Assembly (NCBI GenBank): GCA_039621445.1
Contig: CP154955.1
Location: 49,894,086-49,958,085 of the forward strand
DNA: 64,000 bases
From: Euglena gracilis
Lineage: Eukaryota > Euglenida > Euglenophyceae > Euglenales
Direction of reading: 5' to 3'
Shown here: positions 8,784 to 19,319 of the stretch, in pieces
Numbering within the stretch: the stretch's first letter is position 1
How the letters are laid out: each line of letters starts with the position of its first letter
Notes under the pieces: generated by a model
What the model was told of the DNA's origin: nothing
The model's database searches: none
The model's input: the letters and a program-made list of their open reading frames with translations, nothing else
Made by a program: the position numbers and the translations under genes

Positions 8784-11700
8784 GGACAGGCCTTTGCTCG
8801 GTTTCTCGGCTTCTTTTTTTCAGAACTGCCAATGCACAGGGGGGGGGGGAATGCGTTTCGCATTTTTTCGCATTTTTGCGCATTTTTTGCGCATTTTTTC
8901 AAATTTTCCAAAAATGCGCATTTTTGCGCATTTTTTCGCATTTTTTGCGCATTTTTTCGTTTTTTTCGGCACATTTTTTTGCTTTTTGGCACATTTTTTC
9001 GTGATTTTCCAAAAATTTCGCATTTTTTGACCATTTTTGCAATTTTTTTGCAAAAAGTTGAAATTTTCGACTTTTTTTGAAACTTACATTTTCCTCATTA
9101 TTCTACATAATTTCTTCAAATTTGGTGCCATTTTTGCATGTTTTGGGGTAATTTTTGCATTTTCGTGATTTTTTGCGCATTTTTTCTCGGATTTTGCACA
9201 TGTTTGCGCATTTTTTCCAAAAATGCGCATTTTTTGCGCATTTTTTCCGAGGCCGGGCGAGCGCATTTCCCCCCCCCCCCTGCAATGCATAACCTTGTTT
9301 CATTGCTGTTGCTTTTGTGGCAGTTCGGATTGAATGCCCTGTGGTCAGTTGAATGCCTTGGTAACCCAGTCTCCAACTTATATTCCTGACAGAGGCCTAT
9401 TTGGGAATCTTCTGCTGGTGGCACTTTCACAGTTACAAAGTGTGAGGATGAGACTTTGGGGCGAGGTACAAAACTGACTTTGTACTTGAAGGAGGATCAG
9501 CAGGAATACCTTGAAGAACGGCGGCTGAAGGATCTCATCAAGAAGCACTCAGAATTTATTGGCTTCCCCATTTCCTTGCAGGTGGAGAAGACGAGCGAGA
9601 AGGAGGTCACAGATGACGAAGAGGAAGAGAAGAAGGAGAAGAAGGAGGGTGATGATGATGATGAACCAAAGGTGGAGGAGGTTGAAGACAAGAAGGACAA
9701 AAAGAAGAAGAAGATCAAGGAAGTGTCTGTTGAGTTTGAACTCCAGAACAAGAACAAACCCATCTGGACACGGGATCCAAAAGACATCACCAATGAGGAA
9801 TATGCCTCTTTCTACAAGGCCGTCTCCAATGACTGGGAGGACCATCTGGCGGTGAAGCACTTTTCAGTGGAGGGACAGCTGGAATTCCGTGCCAAACAGG
9901 ATCGTGGGACTGTCGTTCACAGATCTTCCAACAAGGATTATTTCAAAAAAAAACTTCAAGGGTTGTGGTGGACCACCATTTAACATTTGAATTTGAGGTG
10001 GGGGGGTGGTCCCAACTGCCCCCCCCCCCAAGGGGACAGGATACTCCCCTGGGGAAGGAAAATGAAAGCCACACAATTCTTTCAGCCGCAAACTACCCAA
10101 GTTTTTTTTTGAGACTGACCATCATCAAAAATGCCATTTTGATCAAATTTGCCGAAAATTGCCAATTTGGGGCGGGGGTTTGGGGTCATTTGGGGGGGTC
10201 AGATTTTCACCAACAGTTCCGGGGCCTATAAACCCCCTTCAACCAACCAACCAAACGGGATCCCATAAACCCCAGGGGGTTTACAAGTGGGTCGAGGGGT
10301 TTACAGCCTTGCCAAACTTGGAAAAAATTGTCTGGCATTGGGTACTTGTTCGCTGGACGACCGCCAGTGAATTTTTTACAAGTCGGATTTTTTAGGGTTA
10401 TTGAAGGAGTAGGGTTAGGTGCGCAAATGGCCATGTTGCGCTACATGGCCATGTAGCGCAACATGGCCATGTGCGCAAAATGGCCATGTTGCGCAACCTG
10501 GCCATTTGCGCACCTAACCCTACTCCTTCAAATAACCCCATAATTCACTGGCGGTCGTCCAGCGAACAAGTACCCATTGTCTGGCATTCTTGGGGGGAAA
10601 AGCATTTTTGCATTTTCCGGCATGCAAGTAGAAGAATTTTAGAAACTGCCAAGTGGGGGGGGTCCCCTCCAGTCCAAGTCCAGGTTTGGTTGGTCGGCCC
10701 GAGAGGAGTGGTTATAAGTGGGGGGGGGTGGGGTGTAGGTGTCAATGTTGGCAAGATTGATATAAAGCAAAATCCATCATGAACAGATTGGGAAAAACTG
10801 GTTTGGTGGTAAACATTTTCATGTATTTTGCCTTTCCTTGTCAGGAATTTTCCTTCTGTGGGCAGTTTTCAGGATTTTGACAAAGAGGAAAGAGGAGTTT
10901 AAAAGCGTGTTCAGCCCGCCAAATGCCTGCCCTGAAATTTGTGGTCATGAACACGTTTTCAATGAGGGCATTTGTGGCAATGACACGTTTTCCATTAAGG
11001 CATCTGTGTTCAGACACGTTTTCCATTAGGGCATCTGTGGCAACCCCGAGCAAGAAGCAAAAATCGCTGTCATGAAAAATCGGCGTGCGGTTGAGAGGCC
11101 GGGTGGTCCTCAACGGGTGAGGCGGGTCGGGGGCACTCTACAACACGACAGAAGGCTAGGTTGCCTTGGAGCACAACGACAGGGAGTGGCGGACATCACG
11201 GCACAATGACACCTTTTCCATTAAGGCATCTGTGTTCAGGCACGTTTTCAATGAGGGCATTTGTGGCAATGACACGTTTCCCATTAAGGCATTTGTGTTC
11301 AGGCACGTTTTCCATTAGGGCGCCGTTTTTGGGGTCCGAATTTCACAAATTCGCGTTTTTGACCCCTTGCGTGAATCATGACCACGAATTTCAGGGCAGG
11401 CATTTGGCGGGCTCTGAACACGTTTTAAACAAATTGTGGCTGAGCCCAGATTTCAGCCTGAAAACGTGTTCAGCCAGGGAGCCCCCTTCGGGGGCCCCCT
11501 GGCTGAACACGTTTTCAGGCTGAAATCTGGGCTCAGCCACAATTTGTATGTAGAAACCCTCCACCTCCACCTCAATCCCTCTACCTCTATGCAGTTAGAC
11601 CCCCCAAAATTGGGACCTCCCAAGCCCCCCCCCCCTCTGGAGCATGCTGGAGGCCCGGGTGTGGTTTTTTGGGAAATGCCCGATTTTTTTTTAGAGGCAG

Positions 11701-14700
11701 GTCGGCTGAGGTTGGCACAGGAAAGGTGCACTGGACAAAAATTCTGCCATAAAATTAAAAAATGAAATAAGGTTTGAATGAAAAATAAATAAAAATCACG
11801 GAAGGGTAGTTTGTCTCCCATAATTTTTGTCTGGGACGTGCTGCCCAGGTTTCTGGAGTCATCCTCTTTTGCCCCAAACGAGCACCTTTTGACATGTTCG
11901 AGACAAACAAGAAGAAGAACAACATCAAGTTGTATGTCCGGCGTGTTTTCATCATGGACAACTGCGAGGGCATCATTCCTGAGTGGCTGACCTTCATCAA
12001 GGGCATTGTGGATTCTGAGGACCTGCCCCTCAACATCTCGCGGCAGCAGCTGCAGCAGAACAAGATTCTGAAGGTGATCAAGAAGAACGTTGTGAAGAAG
12101 TGCCTGGAAATGTTTGAGGAACTGGCGGAGAATGCTGATGATTACAAGAAATTTTATGAACAGTTCTCAAAGAACCTGAAGCTTGGCATCCATGAAGACA
12201 GCCAGAACCGCAGCGAGACTGCTGTGAATGGCAGGACATCTGGAGGTCATTTGGTCGTTGTGAGGTATTGGCTGAAATCCATGCCTTGCGGCACCTGTTA
12301 TCGGAGGGGGGGGTGGCATCCCCACAGGCCCAAAAACGGTTTTGCAAGGTGTTTACCTATAGCAGCCCGCACATGGGGCTTTGGACACTCCCCTCACCCA
12401 CCAGGAGCTAGCGGCAGGCACCCCATAGCACCCCATCCGACCCCTCCCTCGGGGAGGGCCGGGTTTTGGGGGGGGGTGGCTGCCTGCAGGCACCCCCCTC
12501 TGACCCCGGCACCAGGTGCCTGGAAAAGGCCATTTTGAAAATTTTCTGGGGAGTGTGCCTGCTAGGGGCAGGCACCCTGTGGCACCCCCCCTCCCCGTAT
12601 AAAAAGCCTTTTCCTGACGACGTTTTTTCAGGATTTTCCAGATCTTTTAAGATATTTTTGGGCCAAATCTTTTTTTGAAGGTTTTTTTAAGGCCAAGATT
12701 TGAGGTACCTAAAAAGCATTGCCGGGGTGTGGCTGAAAATATCAATTCCTTTTTGGATTGGTTTGAACCTGCACTGCAGTCTCCCAACAAAAAGCTGGCA
12801 GAGCTGCTCCGCTTCCCCTCCACCAAGTCGGGTGAGGAGGCAACCAGCCTCAAAGACTGCGTCACCCGGATGAAGGAGGGGCAGAAGGATATCTACTACA
12901 TCACTGGGGAGAGCAAGAAGCAGCTGGAGGCGTCGCCTTTCATTGAATCCTGCAAGAAGCGTGGTCCGGATCTGTGCATGTCTGACATCCCCCCAACAGG
13001 CTGAGTTTTGTTGATGGGCAAGGCACCATCAGTAGCACCCAGATCGTACCCCCCTGCGCCGCGGCAAAAAGGCATGCGCCAATGTGTGCCGTGGGTGTGC
13101 ATGGGTGCCGTCACACATTGTTGGTGTGCCGCGGGTGCGCAGCGGCAAAAATTTGGTTGTGCGCCGTGGAAAAAAATTTTCGCGCCGCGGGAAAACTTCG
13201 CCGCGGCGCACTAAATGAAAGTCTGATAGGAAGATGCCGGTTCATGCCTATTCCTGTTTCAAAACATTCATGCAAAGTTCCGAAGGTGCTATGAAGTTCT
13301 CTTCATGACCGACCCCATTGATGAGTACGCGATGCAGCAGCTGAAGGACTTTGAGGACAAGAAGTTTGTCTGCCTCACCAAGGAAGGTGTGAAGTTTGAG
13401 GAGACTGCCCAGGCTTCCCTGCTGTGAAATGTGAAGAGAGTTTTCAGGAATGAGTAGAGGGTGGACATCACCCCCCATCACTTTTGACCCCTTTTTTGAG
13501 GCATTTTGGCTTGGCGACTCGTTGGATCCCCTTGGTTGGGGTCAACGTGGCCACCCGAAGTTGGCCCCCTGGTGTGTTGGAGGGGGGCACATTCCAACGG
13601 ATCCAAAAATAAGGCCCGGGTCTCAATTTGGGGGGGGGGGGCGCTTAGTCGTTGAAGTTTTAGATCTTTCGGTCAACCAACACGCACATTGTCCTGCCCC
13701 ACTGGGAAGTCTGTTCTTGAAGAGGAAAAGAAGAAGAAAGAGGAAGAGAAGGCGGCCTACGAGAACCTCACCAAGCTCATCAAGGAGATTCTGGGGGACA
13801 AGGTCGAGAAGGTCGTGCTGTCCGACCGCATCGTGAACTCCCCGTGCATCCTGGTCACCGGTGAGTATGGCTGGTCCGCCAACATGGAGCGCATCATGAA
13901 GGCGCAGGCCTTGCGTGACTTCCAGGACGCCAGCGTGCGGTGGTGGTTTCAGAATTTTTAACTCAGACCCCCCAGGGGAGGGAGGGGGGAGGGGGTGGTT
14001 GGGTGGGTCTGTCTTGGCGGGTTCTCCCCTGGGGGGGAGGGGAGTCCTGGGTCAGAGGCCCACGTGGGTTTTGGCGCAAAGCGCCAAAAACGTTTTGGGA
14101 AATGCCTTTTGGCGGCGTCATTTTAGCCCGCCAGGCTGGGTGACTGGGGTTGGCACCCCCTCCCCGGCAGCGTTGAGACCGGAACAAAGAATTTTTTGGG
14201 AAAAGAACTGCCAGAGCTGGTTTGCTCGTTCAAAGGTTTCATTCACAAAAATCTGCCGAACATCCAACTTTCCTTTTGACACCAGGTTGATGGTTGGGTT
14301 CCTGTCGCTGCCTCCACGTCCTCTTACATGGTTTCGAAGAAGACCATGGAGATCAACCCTCAGCACTCCATCATCAAGGAACTGAAGAAAAAGGCAGACG
14401 TTCAGGGTTTGGATCTTTTTGAAATGCCCTGCCCAAGCTTCCCTTTTACTCAGAAGACCACACCCCCTTGGGGTTGGGTTCCAGGAATGGTTTCGGCGCG
14501 AAGCACCAGCCCTATGGGTGCTGGGTCCGACCTGACCCCCCCCCACCACCCAGACCTTCGTGTATTGTGAGCTGATTTTATGGGCAAAAATTTCTTCGGA
14601 ACTGGCGGAATTCTTTTCATGGGGGGTTAGCACCAGGGCCATACGGGAATCCCCGCAACTCTGGTGGTGGTTGTGGTGGGGAGGGTCGGACCCCCCCCCG

Positions 14701-15353
14701 CCCACCACCCATGGCGAGTGTAAAAAAATGCCTCGTTCCTGACCACAAAGTAATTTCCGCATGCAACCTGCCCCCGAGGACAAGGTCCGACAAGACGGTG
14801 AAGGACCTGGTGTGGCTGCTGTTCGACACCTCCCTGCTGACCTCCGGGTTCAGCCTGGAGGACCCCGCCGGGTACGCCGAGCGCATCCACCGGATGATCA
14901 AACTGGGGCTCAGCATCGACGACTCCATGGCAGCTCAGGCGAAACCTCTCAATCGTCAAGAAATTCAGTATGCCAACATGACCATGCTTGGCCTTTTGAA
15001 GAGGATTTACCTACCGCCTGAAACTTCTGAGGATGAACTGCATTCTTTCCTCAAGACCATGTGGATTGGAAACTTCCCTGCGCTTTGTTTGGGACAAATC
15101 ATCCCCGAGTATTTTGAAGAGAGGAAGAAGGAGCTTCAAGAAAGCCATGAGCTTCAAGAAGAGCGAAAAAACTGAAAAAAACAGATGGGAGGCATTTTTG
15201 AAATCAAGACCAGTCCCTGCAACAGATGGTTTATCTCCTTTGGCAGCTTTCTTGTGTTGTGAGTTTGAGCGTTACATCAGTGATGACCTTGGAGAGAACG
15301 ATTCCATTGTAAAAGTCGTCAAGGATCGCCTTCGTGCCAAGGTGGCAGTGTAA
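8340..15353 (+). CDS. HSP90: Cytosolic HSP90, copy 1 (eight exons, last exon frame-shifted)
   Basis: ATP-dependent molecular chaperone of the cytosol. Exons, from following the conserved protein: 8340-8783, 9405-9893, 11861-12199, 12777-12965, 13290-13406, 13710-13919, 14310-14399, 14776-15353. The N-terminal GHKL ATPase is complete: FLRELISN with the catalytic Glu33 and Asn37, DSGIGMT (79-85), [11 protein letters not shown] (118-128). A charged linker rich in [10 protein letters not shown] and KKDKKKKK separates it from the middle domain, which has the expected [18 protein letters not shown] and [10 protein letters not shown] motifs. The C-terminal dimer domain reaches KLGLSIDD but is not followed by MEEVD. 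In this copy an extra G at about 14785 and an extra A in the run 15166-15171 break the last exon; copy 2 is open. Resemblance to kinetoplastid HSP83 (SLTD, VEKTxEKEVTD) supports Euglenozoa. Confidence 0.93.
8839..9280. repeat. Insertion-like block in HSP90 intron 1
   Basis: A G11 run followed by AATGCG (8839-8855) faces CGCATTTC plus a C-run (9262-9280), forming imperfect terminal inverted repeats. The inside is an iteration of short phrases such as TTTTTTGCGCATTTTTTC. The copy-2 allele (about 23336-23777) differs only by small length changes. It looks like a small inserted element within the intron. Confidence 0.55.
9405..9893 (+). CDS. HSP90: HSP90 copy 1, exon 2
   Basis: 163 codons from [10 protein letters not shown] to EGQLEFRA: end of the ATPase domain, charged linker and start of the middle domain. 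The following intron (9894-11860) begins aaaCAGgat and ends CTGgagtc, matching the CAG/CTG rule exactly. Confidence 0.92.
10340..10575. mobile_element. 236-bp foldback MITE in HSP90 intron 2
   Basis: Perfect 34-bp terminal inverted repeats (10340-10373 and 10542-10575) start GGGTACTTGTTCGCTGG. Inside, a second inverted repeat around ggagtagggttaggtgcgc makes nearly the whole element self-complementary. It is flanked by a 13-bp direct repeat, ATTGTCTGGCATT (10327-10339 and 10576-10588), which I read as the target-site duplication. The copy-2 allele is at 24838-25073. Confidence 0.85.
10940..11330. repeat. Short dispersed repeats in HSP90 intron 2
   Basis: The phrase ttcaggcacgttttccatta and close variants (cacgttttc, cattaaggcat, ttgtggcaatgac) recur several times. 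No coding potential is seen. Confidence 0.6.
11430..11546. repeat. 117-bp palindrome in HSP90 intron 2
   Basis: 57-bp arms (11430-11486 and 11490-11546) are complementary with one mismatch and a TTC loop between C5 and G5. The arms read caaattgtggctgagcccag inward. In copy 2 (about 26260-26377) the centre has several substitutions. Confidence 0.8.
11861..12199 (+). CDS. HSP90: HSP90 copy 1, exon 3
   Basis: 113 codons, [14 protein letters not shown] to LGIHED, middle domain. The 3' boundary is ambiguous: 12199 (intron agcCAG, next exon 12777) keeps the family length; 12207 (intron ccgCAG, next exon 12782) keeps the conserved SQN. Both obey CAG/CTG. Confidence 0.85.
12777..12965 (+). CDS. HSP90: HSP90 copy 1, exon 4
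   Basis: 63 codons ([11 protein letters not shown] to ESCKKRG), end of the middle domain and start of the C-terminal domain. The junction to exon 5 is the only one without a clear CAG/CTG pair; tcctgcaag near 12949 and tcatgcaaa near 13269 may be a direct repeat at the intron ends. Confidence 0.8.
13290..13406 (+). CDS. HSP90: HSP90 copy 1, exon 5
   Basis: 39 codons, [18 protein letters not shown] to GVKFEET. Next intron (13407-13709) starts gccCAGgct and ends CTGggaag. The start is set by homology and may be a few codons off. Confidence 0.85.
13710..13919 (+). CDS. HSP90: HSP90 copy 1, exon 6
   Basis: 70 codons, [19 protein letters not shown] to KAQALRD. Next intron (13920-14309) starts ttcCAGgac and ends CTGtcgct. 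Confidence 0.9.
14310..14399 (+). CDS. HSP90: HSP90 copy 1, exon 7
   Basis: 30 codons, [17 protein letters not shown] to ELKKKAD. Next intron (14400-14775) starts gttCAGggt and ends CTGccccc. Confidence 0.9.
14776..15353 (+). pseudogene. HSP90: HSP90 copy 1, exon 8 with two indels
   Basis: Starts EDK, then an extra G near 14785 shifts the frame relative to copy 2; a second extra base (A6 instead of A5, 15166-15171) shifts it again. The conserved [20 protein letters not shown] is still present in the shifted frame. Sequencing error or a null allele are both possible. Confidence 0.75.
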
Positions 15354-16806
15354 TTCTTGGACATGCTAAGCTGGCAGTCCTAGCCTTGCAGTCCTGTTGA
15401 CTTTCGTGCCGTGCCGGCGAGCAAGGCATGGCCTCAACAAGGGCAAAGTGCGGAGCCCGAGGTGTCGGCCCGTTTCGCCCCAGACTTGTCTGGCCTGTTT
15501 TGCCTTGAACGTTTGACTGGGCCAAAAAATCCAAATGGTCAGAATATCTCCATAATGGCGGCTAATAAAGGAAAAAAACCGACCTAAAATGATTCTCCTG
15601 GGTCAGCTACTCCTCCGGTCCAAAATGCCACCCGCTCTGGCCGTCGTCGATCCATTTGTGGGTAAAAAAAATATTCGACAATTTCAAAATGTCTCCTAAA
15701 TGTTGGGGAATCAACGGAAAATGACTGGAGGCCCTTGAGACCTCCTACCACCTATTGCAGACTGCCATGGCCAGCCGGGCGGGCCAGGCTCTGGCTTCCA
15801 CAAGCCTCAAACATCTACAGCGGCATGGCGCCATCAGACACCCAAAGAGCTCAGCACTACACAAAACCTCGCCATGGCATTGGGAAGTTTTTGGATTTAG
15901 AAAAGCAAAATTTTCCAAAAAATACCAACTTTTTTATGCGTATCTGAGGAAATTTTGGGAACATGCGGATTCAAAAATAAACATTTTATTACCAGAAAAA
16001 TTCCCCAAAACCCCCAAAATTGGGAAAAAATTTTGGTGTCTGTGGAAAATGATGTCCAAAAAGAGGAATTTTTGTAAGTCACAGAAAATTTTCCAGCCGA
16101 AATAAAAAATAACACCCGTCTGCAGGAGGTAAGCGCCTCTTATCACGTCGTGAAGGAGCTGTGAAGGAGCTGTGAAGACCTTGGCAGCCGGAAAACCTGG
16201 CACGCCGCTAAGTGACACACAGCACACAGCGCGCACGCCGTAATAATAGGCCAATTTGTCACTTTTCGGCCAATAATGCCGCCTAAGGCTGCCAGACAGC
16301 AAAAATTCTTTTTTGACCTAAGCCAGCCCCCCTCTCCTCCCTACTTTCCATCCACCCCCTCAAAGCTGTCGCCGGCAGTCGGTTTTGTAAGTAGGCTGTT
16401 GTTTCCTAGTGCGGATATGACCGCCTAGGAGCCCTATCCGCGTATGACCAGGATAGGAGCCTGCCCCCCCTTCCACACCTCTCCCCTCGGGTTTTCAGCG
16501 AATACGCTTGACCAACCCCGCGCACCCAAAGTGGGTGGATGGGACACTTTGTCAGGAAACCTGCCAAGCCCCGTTTCCCACAGTGGGCCTTTTCATACCC
16601 CACCTAAGCCGAAACGGAAAATAGGTAACCGCGATACGCGGCTAATCTTTTGCGCGTTTTGGGCTTTGGGTGGATGCCACTCTGCGGAAAGGAGAGACAC
16701 CGAATGGAGTAGAAGTGAACCCCACTGGGGAAGCGTCAGGTATCCTGACTGGACCTGGGAATCCCTGTTCCATGAAGGAAATCGGGCGTAGCCCTGGGAG
16801 GGGGAT
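15354..16806. other. Downstream of HSP90 copy 1: no supported gene
   Basis: Holds the HSP90 3' UTR and intergenic DNA. No open frame has coding character, and no RNA gene was recognised. The allelic stretch is 30196-31653. Confidence 0.5.
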
Positions 16807-17231
16807 GTGTACCAGGCACGTCCCAGCTCTGTAGGATATCTGCAGAGTGGGTTCCGTGCCGGTCGCACCACTGTGGAATCCACAGCTGGTAAGATCGTGG
16901 CAGACCCTTCTGGGATCTGCCCCTGGACACGTCAGCACTTTTCTCTCCTTCCCCCACAGGTGGTATTCTTTACTGTCATCACTTCCAAGTTTGGCCATCG
17001 GTTTCGTCAGAGGGAAAAACCCTCGGAACAGTCGAACTTGACTCCAGAAGAAACTTCTGAAGTCTTTGTCTTGTGCTTTGCCTCTTGGGGAATTGGGGAC
17101 AAAAGGGGAAAACCACTTTTTGTTACTCCAAAGACTTTTCCCTACCATAAGTAGGCCGCGCACCAAGGCGAAAGCGAAAGGCTTTTACAGAAATTCCCAA
17201 AAAGGGGAAAAGGGAAAGCTTTGGACGTACA
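16807..17231 (+). repeat. Solo LTR-like remnant, copy 1
   Basis: Shares a series of blocks with the LTR ending at 45758: tgtgtaccaggc, ctc...acaggtggtattctt, gtgctttgc, ccaaggcgaaagcgaa and terminal gacgtacact. It is not followed by a primer-binding site or internal element sequence. It includes pyrimidine runs ending in CAG that could act as trans-splice acceptors. Confidence 0.55.
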
Positions 17232-18210
17232 CTCTTTTTCCCGTCTGCTTTTTAAAAGATGAAATGAGGGACAAAAAAATGTTTTGCCTCCTCTGTAGGG
17301 GTAGGCCTGGTTGCCCCTACACAGTCGTATTCGCTCAGAGTTTGTTTGGGCTGTTCAAATTTCTTGCGGTATTTGAAAGCAACTTTTATGGACGTTTGGG
17401 AGCGCAGGGGTAGATCGGCCACAACCCCCTCACAAATCACGATTAATACCTCTCTGCTGGCTCCTGCTTTGACCCAATGGGTGATGCTGGCCTGCAGGGT
17501 GGTCACCCCTGCCCCAGAAGATAATATCAGCCCTGCCCCTCCTGTTTTATATGCACCCCCGCATTTCCCCTTCCACTTTTCAAAATAAAGGGGAAAGCCT
17601 GGCTCTGGGCAGCCCTAATGCAGGGCCAGCTGGAACCCCAGTGATGGTGCAGCTGGGGGGAAGGGCCCCCGTGGTGGGCCTGTGGAATCCCCAGGCACAT
17701 TACATGTGACCTGTCTGAGCCAATGTTGGGCATGTTACTGCAGAGGTTGAATAAAATGGCGTCCGCTGACCTCCAGATCTTGAAAACCCCACTGGCCTCC
17801 ATTGGGGTCCTGTTCTTGACAGAAAGGGCCTCCACTGGCCCTGAGATCTTGAATCTTCCCTTGGCCTCCACTGGCCCCCTGTTTTTGAATATAGTGGCCT
17901 CCCACTGACCTTTTTGACATGCCTTTACCAAATGGCTGTTTCCAAGCTTGAGATTACGGCTTCCATAGCCTTGAAAGTTTTTCTCTCTCGAGGCAAAACG
18001 ACAAGGGAGGAAGGGACACCGAGGGCGAAGCACAAAGACCTTGTGAGGCAATGCCTTGCTCACCGGCGGTTTTGTTTGGATTGTTTGGGTGCGCTGGGTT
18101 AGGAGGTCCCGCTTAGTGCCGCCTCGCCGGAGTTGGCTGACGACCCTGCTCCGACTTGGCGACGTGGCTTCTTGCACCTGGGGGGGGGGTTCCCCCCCCT
18201 CCCCCCACTG
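17232..18210. other. Repeat-bearing stretch between LTR remnant and E2
   Basis: Contains imperfect repeats around gatcttgaa...ggcctccactgg (17770-17905) and, at 17988-18047, a segment that is the near-exact reverse complement of 45141-45200. No supported gene. Confidence 0.5.
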
Positions 18211-19041
18211 TGTCGGCCGCCGGCTTGCGCCGGCAGCCAAAAATTGCCAGAAAGCGCAAATTTCAAAGTCGCGGGTAACAGCCAACCAGTTAAAAAAACC
18301 CGCGACTTAAATTGGAAGCGGGTCAAATTTCAAAGACCTTTCAAATTCATTTTGTTCACAGAACTTGAGGGGTTTTCCCCATCATTTGGCAAAGAAGAAA
18401 TACATTGAATCGGATTTGATCAATCACATTGTTGAATTGGAATTGGCAATTACATTGTTGGTCATTACATTGTTGGTGGAGTCATTGAAGTCAAATTGGT
18501 ATTGAAATCAAGAAGGAGACCCTACAACACCGCCATCACCACCGCCACCTATACCCTATACCCCTCTTCCCTTGCCCCAGGTTGTTTTTTTCATTACATT
18601 CAGTCACTCTCACAGATTTCCAACAGTGTGTTTGCTTCTCCAGTGGGTTGGGATCCATTTCAGATACAGCGGGTTGGTTTGTGGGTTGGTTTGTGCAAGA
18701 GAGTGTGTGAGAGAGAAAGAGAGAAAAGTGAGATTTCAGAAAGAAAAGTTCGATTTCATTGCAAATGGCAGATTTTTCGTTTTTCACTAAAATTTCGGAA
18801 AACTTTGAAAAAACGATCCTACGCGCCGGCTGGGGTTGGGGAAATCACCTGGGTGCAAAAATGGGGGTTGGCTTGAGCCCACCAATTCCCCGAGAAAGCG
18901 CAGGCCCCACCCCGGAAACACCCACCCCACTGCTGTCGGTGGTTATCCACGACGGCGAGGACCCCCCCGGGCCCTCGGCCCACCGGGACTCGCCGGTCGC
19001 AGGGGCGACCGGCGGCGCACAGGGGGTGGGGCCGGCAAACA
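18211..19041 (+). repeat. 5' LTR of element E2, copy 1 allele
   Basis: 831 bp, starts TGTCGGCCGCC and ends GCCGGCAAACA, preceded by ACTG. Same LTR as 33057-33886 and 44244-45074. A frame opening at ATG 18765 runs through its end into gag. Confidence 0.85.
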
Positions 19042-19306
19042 TGGTTAGCAGAGGTTGGCTCACTGACTTTGTCAGTGAGGTTTTTTCAGATTCGGTGAAC
19101 GTCGTTGCAGAGATTTGTTCCGCTGCCTCTGCCAGCAGAATCAGTGCAAAGTTTTCAGATTCGGCTGAAATCACAAGCAAAGGTTGTTTCACTGACCCAG
19201 TCAGTGAAAATTTTTCAGAGGCGGTCGACACGGTCACAGAGATTTGTTCTGGTGGCTGTGCCAGCAGAATGGTACACGAGGTCAATTTCATCAACCCTGT
19301 GGTCTG
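19042..19306 (+). pseudogene. E2 PBS and start of gag, cut by assembly gap
   Basis: Starts TGGTTAGCAGAGG and continues as in 33887-34151, then stops at the run of Ns. Confidence 0.8.
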
Positions 19307-19319
19307 NNNNNNNNNNNNN
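19307..19319. other. Assembly gap, 13 Ns
   Basis: Thirteen unknown bases. Sequence on the left matches 34151 and leftward; sequence on the right matches 4821 and rightward. Both flanks lie inside retroelements. Confidence 0.99.

Noticed and set aside
8680-9305. Many overlapping Lys/Phe-rich open frames on both strands in HSP90 intron 1
   Set aside because: They are translations of the iterated TTTTTTGCGCA phrase; no start context, no homology, and the region interrupts a conserved protein.
9497-9860. Minus-strand Ser/Leu-rich frames opposite HSP90 exon 2
   Set aside because: Antisense shadow of the Lys/Glu-rich linker.
16642-17166. 174-residue minus-strand frame in the LTR remnant
   Set aside because: Overlaps LTR blocks shared with E1/E3; no motif and no coding bias.
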